Assembly: GCF_014633365.1 (NCBI RefSeq)
Contig: NC_068347.1
Span: forward strand, 29,306,116-29,370,115
From: Diospyros lotus
Lineage: Eukaryota > Streptophyta > Magnoliopsida > Ericales > Ebenaceae
Length of the DNA: 64,000 nucleotides
Direction: 5' to 3'
A program made the translations under genes and the position numbers. Each line of letters opens with the position of its first letter. Within the stretch, counting starts at the first letter, position 1. Of the stretch, positions 33,525 through 39,325 are shown one piece after another. The notes beneath the pieces were generated by a model, which had not been told where the DNA came from, did no database searches, and saw only the letters and a program-made list of their open reading frames with translations.

Positions 33525-34769
33525 TTGCTGTGTTGGATATACAGGAGTATGTCTGTCCCTTCCCAGGTCTCCCCTGGTTAATAGTTGGTTAGGTATATGA
33601 CAAATCTGGTATGGACTAACATTTAGGTATGTTTGTGTCAAGGAAAATAAGAATGAAAGGGAAATATGTTTGGGAGTAATCAAATCAAAAAATGATTTTG
33701 TTGGCAGATGCCATTCTCATTAACCAAACCAAAATATGGAAATTAATAATCAAAATTTCATTGCTATTGTTTTTCTTGTTTCATTTTGTCTTCCATCAAC
33801 AAATACTACCTCCGGAGATTCAATTAGCCCTGGACCATGCTCACTGTCACCTCTAAAAACTGCACTTGGAAACGGTGGGGCTGAAAGAAGATGCAAACTT
33901 GCTAACTTATTTAGAATTGGCCCGGGTTGGTTGAAGACCATGCTTTTTTGTTCTGTCACTGATAGGTTTTAGGTCCTGCCACAGGGAAGCTCCTGGTGTT
34001 TACTCTTCAATTGATATCGCCAAGCACTTGCATGTGTCATGGCTACTACTTCTCATCTTGCACGATTATTGCATTCTTGCAGGGTAGGCTGGGCCCAGGA
34101 AGGTTGCACCATTGCATGAGACTAGTAGGTGCAGCCGAGCGAGGCATGCAAATAATGGTCCAAAGGGCTCTTCAGAGGAGAACTTTTGGAAAATTAATTG
34201 CTGAGCACGGATCATTCCAATCCGATATTGCCAAGGTAACTTTGATTCAAAACTTCTTTTGGTATGGTCCACAAAAACTAGCCTAATTCACTATAATTGG
34301 TTTTCTTCCTATATTGCCGTGAAATGAAATGTCCAGTTGCATACTTACTTCGACTTCCTATTGCAGTGTCGCATAGAGCTGGAGAGAACTAGACTGTTGG
34401 TCTTAGCAGCAGCAGAAGAGCTTGATCGACTTGGAAACAAAAAGGCACGTGGGACCATTGCGATGGCAAAGGTGTGTCATAAATCTTAGATCTTGGCTTC
34501 CGGTTCTTATTTCTGCAGCATCCTTCCTCGCTAGATAGAATTGCCTGTGCAAATTGGTTTGGTGACTCTTTGAGCAGGTGGCAGCTCCGAATATGGCGCT
34601 ACAAGTGCTCGACTTGGCGATGCAAGTTCACGGTGCAGCGGGCTTATCTTCCGACACAGTCTTGTCCCATCTCTGGGCAACCGCAAGAACGCTGAGAATT
34701 GCTGATGGCCCAGATGAAGTCCATTTGGGAACCATTGCTAGATTGGAGTTACAGAGAGCCAAGCTCTGA
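3..34769 (+). CDS. IBR3: IBR3/ACAD10-like acyl-CoA dehydrogenase, 17 exons, 5' end outside window
   Basis: Exons read by eye with GT-AG borders: 3-110, 2132-2266, 2402-2542, 2697-2828, 26915-27100, 27327-27404, 27657-27776, 28135-28233, 28324-28441, 29242-29507, 29673-29867, 30798-30940, 32482-32566, 33107-33316, 34083-34235, 34367-34471, 34578-34769. They join without a phase clash into 821 codons; the start codon and perhaps 10-20 residues lie upstream. Residues ~37-300 form an aminoglycoside-phosphotransferase/kinase-like domain with HGDYRIDN (D222, N227) and DWE (D242). Residues ~390-821 form an acyl-CoA dehydrogenase domain with [16 protein letters not shown] and DGPDEVH. The protein ends in AKL, a PTS1-type peroxisomal signal. 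This two-domain layout is that of plant IBR3 (Arabidopsis protein about 824 residues), which acts in peroxisomal conversion of indole-3-butyric acid to auxin. Intron 4 is 24 kb of nested transposons, yet all exons are open, so the gene is probably functional. Confidence 0.93.
111..2131 (+). other. Intron 1 of the IBR3-like gene
   Basis: Donor GT follows AAG at 111 and the acceptor CAG ends at 2131; the flanking codons read through as FSLSK-FGHGQ, which matches the family. The intron is AT-rich. Apart from the degenerate repeat pair at 905-1290 and a short direct repeat (GACCTAGTTACCAAGCCTG at about 413 and 438) I see no gene in it. Confidence 0.8.
905..1290. repeat. Degenerate direct repeat pair in intron 1
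   Basis: Two segments, about 905-1030 and 1165-1290, share the same order of words: ACCACRAGT, a GGTTCATG/GAGTTCATG word, ATATACCTA, then GATTGRGTTGTGA. They are diverged copies of one repeat about 260 bases apart. I cannot assign them to a transposon family. Confidence 0.4.
3637..3857 (+). repeat. Left LTR of the outer copia element
   Basis: Starts TGTTGGAGAATC and ends GTTTACA directly before the TGGTATCAAAGC primer-binding site. It contains TATATATAGGG at about 3797. It aligns along its length with 26488-26735, with scattered base changes. Confidence 0.88.
3877..4192 (+). repeat. Possible solo LTR inside the outer copia leader
   Basis: The segment begins TGGCACATTC and ends ATCTGACA, and has a TATA-like GGCTATAAATAAGCC at about 3993 followed by a long pyrimidine tract, which is typical of an LTR. 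The flanks TTCGT (3872-3876) and TTTGT (4193-4197) match at four of five bases. No second copy is present in the window, so the call is tentative. Confidence 0.35.
4757..5681 (+). pseudogene. Copia gag remnant (outer element)
   Basis: Reading across frames gives [30 protein letters not shown] and [13 protein letters not shown], the usual gag core of one copia group, then a zinc-knuckle-like [12 protein letters not shown] near 5600. In-frame stops occur at about 4909 and 5283 and several frame changes are needed, so no full protein is made. The gypsy insertion begins about 150 bases downstream. Confidence 0.8.
5833..6126 (-). repeat. Left LTR of the gypsy element (its 3' LTR)
   Basis: Aligns with 15299-15605 from TGTCAAGTCTCTAATGTGAG through CAACAACAAAAATTCAAATT. 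At its inner edge the expected polypurine tract and first bases of the LTR are missing, and GGGGT runs straight into CTTGTCCTCAAG. This is a small deletion; the inner edge is therefore approximate. Confidence 0.82.
6242..7275 (-). pseudogene. Gypsy integrase remnant with GPY/F-type C-terminus
   Basis: The open stretch 6242-6610 encodes [19 protein letters not shown], then VFHVSLLKR and a terminal [10 protein letters not shown], which is the integrase C-terminal module with a chromodomain-like tail found in chromoviruses. Upstream (6610-7275) the integrase core is recognisable only in pieces on several frames. The non-autonomous LTR element cuts it at 7280. Confidence 0.78.
7281..7667 (+). repeat. 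Left LTR of the non-autonomous element
   Basis: 387 bases, ending CATGACA, followed by AAT and the primer-binding site TGGTATCAGAGCC. A TATA-like CCTATAAAAG lies at about 7404. Confidence 0.92.
8884..10056 (+). CDS. 390-residue ORF of the non-autonomous LTR element, function unknown
   Basis: This is the only sizeable intact frame of the element. I do not recognise a conserved enzyme domain. Residues ~40-75 contain a short tandem repeat ([35 protein letters not shown]). The middle is charged and probably helical (Lys/Glu-rich, residues ~95-180). Two similar segments, [15 protein letters not shown] and [14 protein letters not shown], recur about 60 residues apart. The tail is very basic ([13 protein letters not shown], ~367-379), like a nuclear-localisation or nucleic-acid-binding tail. 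No zinc knuckle, protease or polymerase motif is seen. It may be a derived gag-like or captured host sequence; both are guesses. Confidence 0.6.
   Translation: MYRTPIPSPSKYVVGENSAMGSNAYLRPLESQLQQKNSSFLVGMEHQWQPKKAAFLVGMEPQWQPKKAEFSVGSNKEHKKGISQLDKGTSSGFDEECKEFGRMFREKLQEFAMILIKKYHYNFLVEYLDDYHGSFNKEEFLGMEQEEKLKERANKEARSIDHFMKELEHESEVKERRNQKQNCYEDGLLEAEISSNVAKVCRIDPKMCHNVAVNFEVEEQQQLKAEGLDNVEGFLSNDKRETAPVEGRLADPKQCHHVPANFGDDKKRGTYVVAGRLEFQNDRHLRAVGLQISDATYDKERLNSLKAFDVDTLTGFGIILDPQTMSTSNLNLVAITNPREIVCYFLEEDAALSAMIIIFVSIENLKMKKKRPRRRKKERRMNQMEKAGIG
10118..10504 (+). repeat. Right LTR of the non-autonomous element
   Basis: 387 bases and almost identical to 7281-7667; I count about four substitutions by eye and no indels. 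Confidence 0.92.
10740..11813 (-). pseudogene. Gypsy reverse transcriptase and RNase H remnant
   Basis: 11448-11813 encodes the RT core ([34 protein letters not shown]) and an altered catalytic box [10 protein letters not shown] in place of YxDD, so the polymerase centre looks degraded. 10740-11057 encodes the RNase H end and tether ([23 protein letters not shown]). The two parts lie on different frames separated by decayed sequence. Confidence 0.82.
12390..14128 (-). pseudogene. Gypsy protease and zinc-knuckle remnant, split by a hAT-like element
   Basis: 13741-13998 encodes [13 protein letters not shown], the retroviral-type aspartic protease centre. 13904-14128 holds a degraded zinc knuckle ([14 protein letters not shown]). 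The protease continues on the far side of the inserted hAT-like element, below 12564. Confidence 0.72.
12565..13752. mobile_element. hAT-like non-autonomous DNA transposon in the gypsy element
   Basis: The element is 12573-13744 with an 8-bp ACTATACA duplication on both sides (12565-12572, 13745-13752). Its ends are imperfect inverted repeats: CATGGTTGTCAAAATC on the left, and the complement of GATTTTAACAACCTTA on the right. The subterminal parts repeat CGATTT/AAATCG words, as in the smaller relative at 17485-17936. The 1.17-kb length and the middle portion (~12740-13320), which differs from the ends, suggest a non-autonomous copy carrying extra sequence. No transposase frame is visible. Confidence 0.75.
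14640..15150 (-). pseudogene. Gypsy gag N-terminal remnant
   Basis: 14953-15150 gives a short charged frame starting [19 protein letters not shown] just inside the primer-binding site, the normal place of gag. Further gag sequence runs toward 14130 in broken frames. Confidence 0.55.
15299..15605 (-). repeat. Right LTR of the gypsy element (its 5' LTR)
   Basis: Read on the minus strand it begins TGTCACAACCCCGGG and ends GAGACTTGACA, giving the usual TG...CA ends. The tRNA-Met-type primer-binding site lies just inside it. Confidence 0.87.
15632..17024 (+). pseudogene. Copia protease-integrase remnant (outer element)
   Basis: 15632-15841 encodes [13 protein letters not shown], the copia protease centre with Ser of DSG changed to Leu. 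Beyond it, integrase zinc-finger and core words can be followed through frame changes to about 17020. The gypsy insertion separates this part from gag. Confidence 0.75.
17477..17944. mobile_element. Small hAT-like MITE in the outer copia RT region
   Basis: The element is 17485-17936 (452 bp) with an 8-bp GATAAGAA duplication (17477-17484, 17937-17944). Its ends CATTGTTGTTAAAATC and GATTTTAACTACCTTG form imperfect inverted repeats closely related to those of 12573-13744, so both belong to one family. It interrupts the copia frame between ALKDKN and the continuing [10 protein letters not shown] words. Confidence 0.8.
17940..18780 (+). pseudogene. Copia reverse transcriptase remnant (outer element)
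   Basis: 18032-18409 is an open RT stretch with [14 protein letters not shown] [32 protein letters not shown] and [10 protein letters not shown]. Downstream, in another frame, [12 protein letters not shown] replaces the YVDD catalytic box with YVDN, which would inactivate it. The second copia element breaks the sequence at 18783. Confidence 0.85.
18784..19588 (+). repeat. Left LTR of the second copia element
   Basis: 805 bases, TGTTAATTGTGAAGC to GTCTCAATA, directly before the primer-binding site. Confidence 0.93.
19755..24905 (+). pseudogene. Gag-pol polyprotein of the second copia element, disrupted
   Basis: 19755-21542 encodes gag (zinc knuckle [14 protein letters not shown] near residue 215), protease ([13 protein letters not shown], Ser in place of the catalytic-triplet Gly), the integrase HHCC region ([14 protein letters not shown]) and core with D (HADLWGP), D (RTDNGLEF) and E (NGVAERMN). 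The frame shifts at a G run near 21510 and a T run near 21785. 21777-23378 encodes RT ([25 protein letters not shown]) and part of RNase H; a TAG at 23376 ends it after CISWKS. RNase H continues ([22 protein letters not shown]), is cut at 23618 by a hAT-like element, and resumes at 24789 to a stop at 24903. Confidence 0.9.
23611..24788. mobile_element. GC-rich-ended hAT-like element in the RNase H region
   Basis: The element is 23619-24780 with an 8-bp CTAATGGC duplication (23611-23618, 24781-24788). The ends CATAGTT...AAAGGCGCG and the complement of CGCGCCTTTAATAACTATG form inverted repeats. Both subterminal zones are dense in GGCGC/GCGCC words while the centre is very AT-rich. The 8-bp duplication and CA...TG ends point to the hAT superfamily. 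No transposase frame is present, so it is non-autonomous. Confidence 0.82.
25008..25812 (+). repeat. Right LTR of the second copia element
   Basis: 805 bases, TGTTAATTGTGAAGC to GTCTCAACA, aligned end to end with 18784-19588 without indels that I can see. Confidence 0.93.
25818..26432 (+). pseudogene. Copia RT end and RNase H remnant (outer element)
   Basis: Resumes right after the second copia insertion with [18 protein letters not shown], then RNase H words and the closing ADILTKGLP near 26400. Several stops interrupt it. Confidence 0.82.
26488..26735 (+). repeat. Right LTR of the outer copia element, with a duplicated 5' end
   Basis: Follows GAGGGGGAG. The first ~26 bases (TGTTGGGAGAATCAGTCCCA and on) are repeated in diverged form from 26514 (TGTTGGGGAATCAATCCCAT and on), which makes this LTR 27 bases longer than its partner. 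Confidence 0.88.
27564..27600. repeat. CA repeat followed by poly(A) in intron 6
   Basis: A (CA)n tract runs directly into about 16 A residues, upstream of exon 7 of the IBR3-like gene. Confidence 0.9.
29987..30553. mobile_element. Long-inverted-repeat element in intron 11 of the IBR3-like gene
   Basis: About 29993-30547. The outer ~110 bases on each side are inverted copies: GAATAGTAAATTTTAGGAAT and GTTTATTTTATTTATTTAGT on the left recur as complement on the right (ACTAAATAAATAAAATAAAC, TTTACTATTCTGTCCTACAT). GATCAT flanks both sides (29987-29992, 30548-30553). It is a non-autonomous transposon by structure; the superfamily is uncertain because the duplication is 5 or 6 bases. Confidence 0.6.
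33478..33524. repeat. CT/TA compound microsatellite in intron 14
   Basis: (CT)n followed by (TA)n shortly after exon 14. Confidence 0.92.
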
Positions 34770-34880
34770 CGATCCACAAGCAAGGTCAAGAAGAAGGAGG
34801 CTCTCTGCCCGCCCGGGTCCTCTTTGATTAGAAAACAGAAGAAAATAATAAATAAAGTACTGCTACTGATTGTTCAAAAC
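34770..34880 (+). terminator. 3' UTR and poly(A) signal of the IBR3-like gene
   Basis: An AATAAA hexamer lies at 34851-34856, about 82 bases after the stop codon, within an AATAATAAATAAA run. This is a standard-looking plant near-upstream element; the cleavage site is inferred to lie shortly after it. Confidence 0.5.
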
Positions 34881-35126
34881 ACAAATACATCTTGGTTTGA
34901 TTAGGATTTGTCTTGGAAATAGCAGATGTATGCAAGAGAAATCGAAATAATGCATAGAAAAGCCGTGATTGGTTGAAACTCTTAAAAAATGAAAACCGAA
35001 GGAATAGTGTTTTAAGTTAAGGGTTGTGATAGATATCATATATCAATAGGGTTAATTATACTAATTAATATTCAACTTTGTATTATTGTTTAGTCACTGA
35101 ACTTTGAAATGTTACTTGTTAGTCAC

Positions 35127-36228
35127 TAAAGGCCTGTTCTCTTTTCTGTTTTCGGGCCGTTTTTTGTTTTCAGTTTTTGAAAACATAGAAAACGCGTTCT
35201 TTTTGTTATTTTTTAAAATGCGTTTTCAAAAATAATTAAAAATTTTGTTAAGAAAACCCAAATTTTGTTATTTTGGGCATTTTCAGTAAAAATACACCGA
35301 AAATACAAACCAAATGCAAAACGCGAAAAACAGGCTCCCCCACCCCCTCGGGCACACGCACAGACCCATTCCCCCCTCTCTCTCTCCCCATCTTCTCTCT
35401 ATTCTTCTCTCCTCTTCTGGCCATCGCCATCGCCATTGTCGTCGACCTTCAACTCCACCGCCATCGCGACCAGCGCCTCTCAACGCCACTGCGACCAGTA
35501 CCGCAACCATCGTTATCGACCTTCAACTCCACTGCCATCGCGACCAGCGCCTCTCAACGCCACTGCGACCAGTACTGCAACCACCATCATCGACCTTCAA
35601 CTCCACAGCCACCGTCATTGCAACCAGCACCCCCATCGCCACCGCCTCCACTGCCATCGCCACCACGCCCCCTCCTCCGCAACCACCGTCATCGACCTTC
35701 AACCCCACCCCTCTCTGCCACCGCCTCCCACTACCATCGCCACAGTGACCAGCGGGCCCCCTTCCCCAAAAAACCCTAGATGAAGAAGATGGGTTGCGGT
35801 TGATTTGATTTTTTTTGTATTATTTAATTTAATTTATTTTAGTTATTTATTAAACTGAATATGTGATATTTTGTTTATATTAATTTTTTTAAATGATATT
35901 TCTAAGGTTGTTGATTTTTTTATTTTATTTTATTTGAATTTTATTTTATAGTTTAAAGTATTTGAATCAAATTTATAATTTATTAATAAATATTTATTAT
36001 TTATTTTAAATTAAATTTATTAAATAAAATATCATAATAACAAAAAAAATCGTTTTTAAAATTTCAAAGTAAACGCATTTTCTAGTTTTCTGTTTTGAGA
36101 AATAATTTTTCAGAATGACAAAAAGAATGTATTTTTAAAAATTTTAAAACAGACACTCAAAACACAAAATTCAAAATAAATTCAAAACTCAAAACACAAA
36201 ACTGAAACACAAAGAGAATACCACCTAA
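35127..36228. mobile_element. Tourist-like (PIF/Harbinger) MITE carrying a GC-rich insert
   Basis: The element is 35130-36225 with TAA on both sides (35127-35129, 36226-36228). The ends AGGCCTGTTCTCTTT and the complement of AAAGAGAATACCACC form the inverted repeats. Removing it rejoins TAGTCACTAATATTTCAAAA, a word seen intact at about 36280. The interior has a GC-rich block, 35340-35780, unlike the AT-rich flanks. Confidence 0.65.
35446..35700. repeat. 74-bp minisatellite inside the MITE
   Basis: The unit beginning CCTTCAACTCCACYGCCATC starts at 35446, 35520 and 35594 (period 74), with a more diverged copy at 35696. The block is free of stops in several + frames, but the repetitive Pro/His/Thr/Ser-rich translations do not look like a protein. 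Confidence 0.85.
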
Positions 36229-36519
36229 TATTTCAAAACTGTTATTTCTCAGTTACTAAACTTTAAAATATTACTTATTAGTCACTAATATTTTAAAATT
36301 ATTTTTCATCCATCACTCGTAAACTTAAAGTTCACTGATTAACGAGTGACGGATAAGAAATGATTTTGAAATATTAATGACTAACAGATAACATTTTAAA
36401 ATTTAGTGATTGAATAGTAATAATTTTAAAATATTAGTGACTAACATGTAATATTTTAAAATTCAGTGATCAAATGATAATAAAATATAAAATTGAGTAA
36501 TTATTGATGTAATTAACTC

Positions 36520-37453
36520 AATATCAAAATATCAAATCAAAGTGACCCAACTACTCAACTGAACAAGACAAGGGACAAAGCTTAATATATCGCAAATTTG
36601 TCTTTTTGCCTTCTCAGTCGACTGGTTGTTTTGTTTCTTAAATCTTATCTTTAAACTAAAAGCACTCACTGATTAAACTAAAAATTTACTAAACCCTCAT
36701 TGGGTTTGGGAATCTTCCCCAACCTTTGTGCCGTGTAACTAATAGGTTTGTTTAAAAACTAAAAATAAAATGTAATAATTATATTTTATCTAAAAATAAA
36801 ATATATTTATTATCACTGAGTCATTGCCTTGAGCACAATAGTTAGTATAATTAAATGCTTAATCTATACATGGAAATTTTTACATAAGTCTTATTATCTT
36901 GTCTCTAAACTTCATTAATAAGACTCAAAATTTAAACTAAAATCCTTCATTATACATTATAGAAGATCTTTTTGGAAGGATTGATTGTCATATTAATAAT
37001 GCGATTGCCTTCTTCTAGTGCTATATAAAAAAATCATCTATTCTATTATTTAAGTATTTATTTTGATGTATTAATTTTTTAATTTTTTATTTTAGAACTA
37101 CTTTTGTTTTTATTTTTTTATTCCTGTTGTACAAATGATTGGTTTAGAAAAAAATTAATTAAAAATAAGAAATTCTTAGTTAATTAGAAAGTTATATATA
37201 TATATATATTGGTTGAGAAAACTTGTAATTATTAACAATATTATTCGTTTATATACCAATAGATATCTAAAGAAAGATAATATTAATGTAGTAGAAGATA
37301 TTTATTTTGTATTAATTTTGATGATAATAATTGGTTTTATAAAATTTTAAATAAAACACTTATTTTGGAGTAAAAACTGTCAACTGATTGTCCAAACTAT
37401 CAATCGATTCTTATAAATAGTCGATCATTTATTTTGCATACTTTCGGTTGTTT
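36520..37453. other. AT-rich intergenic DNA
   Basis: No gene, RNA gene or clear transposon is seen. The sequence is strongly AT-rich with a (TA)n run near 37195-37210. Confidence 0.6.
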
Positions 37454-37458
37454 GTTAT

Positions 37459-38575
37459 TGTTGTTACACGATTACAACAATAAAATTTATAAAATGGGAA
37501 ACCACCGATGGATGACCCTCGTATGGCTTATCTGAGCGATGGATGAGTCTCCCGGGGTAATGTGGCAGCGATGGGTGAGTCTCGTAGGGCGTTTCTGAGC
37601 GATGGATGAGTCTCCGGAGGTGTTTCCGAGCAATGGATGACCTATTAGAGAAAGAATCGGTTAGGAGCGCGGGCGAAAATCCCCGCGCGGACCCTCCGAT
37701 GCTTAAGTTAGATCACCGTAGAAATTGAGTATTCGAAAGTAAGAGAGTAAATGCGAGAGCCAGAGATTGCATACCGAATGAGAGAAAGTGACCTCCTATT
37801 TATAGCAACAAGATGGGCATCCATGTGTCGCTTACTCCGAGTTTTGTGGCAAGAATCTCGGAGGGGCTTTGACCGGGTTTCACGGGAATAGCCTTAGGCC
37901 GACTTTCTTGGAGGCGGTTGAGTAAGAATGGGAGGCCCGCGGAGGCGAGTGTGGATCCCTGGGTGACCCTCACTCGGGGGTATCTGTTAGCATGGAAAAA
38001 AGAGCGTGAGGGGCCGTGCACGGGCGGCCGCGGCCTTACGCGGGCAGCCATATGCTGCCAGCCGCGCACGCGGCTAGCTGCGCGCGAGGCCTTGCGCGCG
38101 TGGCTGCGCGGGAACAGCCGCGCGCGCGGCCTTGCGCGGGCAACCGCGCGCGAGGCCTTGCGCGCGTGGCCGCGCGCGAACAGCCGCGCGCGCGGCCTTG
38201 CGCGGGCAACCGCGCGCGAGCAGCCGTGCGCGCGGTTGCCTTCCCCCGAGTGGGGTCACTCGGGGGTACTGTTCCCCCGAGTGACGTCCACTCGGGGGAG
38301 GGGGCGCTCCCCCCTGGCACAGGGGCGCGGCCCCCACCAGGTAGCCGCGTGCTGCCTGGCAGTGCACGCGGCTGCCCATGGGGGCCGCGCCTGCCACCCC
38401 CGAGTGACCTCACTCGGGGGTGGTTCCCCCTGTGTGGCCTTCTTTGGCCACCCAGGGGCTGCCACGTGGCGCTCTCTTGGGGTGCCACGTGGCGTTCTCT
38501 CGGGGGGCCATGGGGCGCTTTCTTGACCCGATTTCTTCGGCACTCACTCTGCTTTTATTTATTTTATACATAACA
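37459..38575 (-). repeat. Left LTR of the Tat-type element (its 3' LTR), 1117 bp
   Basis: Contains a minus-strand TATA box CTATAAATAGG at 37795-37805, five ATGGAT/ATGGGT repeats at 37506-37638, a tandem GCGCGC-rich tract at ~38030-38240, and three perfect 10-bp-stem hairpins. It is 141 bp longer than the other LTR: about 60 bp extra near 37972-38030 and the rest extra GC-rich repeat units. Confidence 0.94.
38243..38420. promoter_or_regulatory. Three perfect GC hairpins in the left LTR U3
   Basis: CCCCCGAGTG and CACTCGGGGG pair at 38243-38266, 38274-38298 and 38397-38420, with loops of 4, 5 and 4 bases. The same three stand in the right LTR at 49124-49147, 49155-49179 and 49278-49301. They could be structural or protein-binding sites; the role is unknown. 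Confidence 0.75.
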
Positions 38576-38747
38576 ATTGCTCCCTACTCTTTCTGTCGGG
38601 AGTACCGGGAGGAAGAGTATTTTGTTTATGCTGTAACTCCATTTTCTTGAGGCCGTTTTCATTCTGAAATGTTTTCTTTCTGCATCTATCTCCTTCATCT
38701 TCAGGTTTCTCGTGCTTTATCCTTTCTACAATGTCTCCCATGACCGC

Positions 38748-38757
38748 TATAAAAAGG
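38748..38757 (+). promoter_or_regulatory. TATA box of the antisense gene
   Basis: TATAAAAAGG on the + strand, preceded by C, lies outside the LTR and about 575 bases before the ATG at 39326. Its orientation and place suit a separate promoter for the antisense gene. Confidence 0.65.
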
Positions 38758-38829
38758 GGAGATTTGGCCTTTCATTTCTTTATTACTCAACCACTCTTCC
38801 GTGAGAATTCTCTCAGCATTCCAGGTTTT

Positions 38830-39260
38830 GACACGGTATACTTCTTCATCCATGGGTCCAATTGCTGGTCGTAGCCTCTTGTAACCCTCATCCATGGGTC
38901 TTGTTATTTATCTCATCCATGCGTGAGTCTATTCGTGGTTTTCTTCATTATCTAAGCGTGACCCTCACCCATGGGTCTTGCTTTTAGTCTTATGTGACCT
39001 CATCCATGGGTCTTGCCCTTAGCCTTTCGTGACCTCACCCATAGGTTTAATTATTGACCTTAACCATGCGCGAGTCTTCTCATGGGTCCCTTTACCATCT
39101 AAGCGTGACCCTCACCCATGGGAAAACTACTAGTCTTTCGTGACCTCACCCATAGGTTTAATTATTGGCCTTAACCATGCGCGAGTCTTCTCATGGGTCT
39201 CTTTACCATCTAAGCGTGACCCTCATCCATGGGTCCTGCCCTTAGTCTTTTGTGACCCCC
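38830..39260 (+). repeat. Repeat-rich leader of the antisense gene
   Basis: The words CTCATCCATGGGTC, CTCACCCATGGG and CCATGCGCGAGTC recur about eleven times between the TATA box and the ORF. A 111-bp unit starting GACCTCACCCATAGGTTTAA is duplicated at 39031 and 39142. The repeats put many ATG triplets ahead of the real start codon. Confidence 0.8.
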
Positions 39261-39325
39261 AGGAGTCATAACTCGCTCAAAAAATTTGCTTTTCGCACCC
39301 GCGCCTTAGGATTTAAGCACTTAAC

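Larger units (their letters stand above)
35049..36519. mobile_element. Long-TIR MITE downstream of the IBR3-like gene
   Basis: The left arm (GGGTTAATTATAC..., GTTTAGTCACTGAACTTTG, TTACTTGTTAGTCACTAA) is repeated as diverged complement in the right arm ending TGTAATTAACTC. Shared words such as TTAGTCACTAATATTTTAAA occur in both arms. The flanks ATATCAAT and ATATCAAA suggest an 8-9 bp duplication, which would fit a Mutator-like element. A second transposon (35130-36225) sits inside its left arm. Confidence 0.6.

Noticed and set aside
35265..35783. Three overlapping long + strand frames rich in Pro, His, Ser and Thr
   Set aside because: They come from a GC-rich 74-bp minisatellite without stops inside a MITE; no codon bias or domain favours one frame.
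37918..38573. Long overlapping frames on both strands in the LTR of the Tat-type element (and again at 48902-49454)
   Set aside because: They lie in the GCGCGC-rich LTR tract; low stop density from composition explains them.
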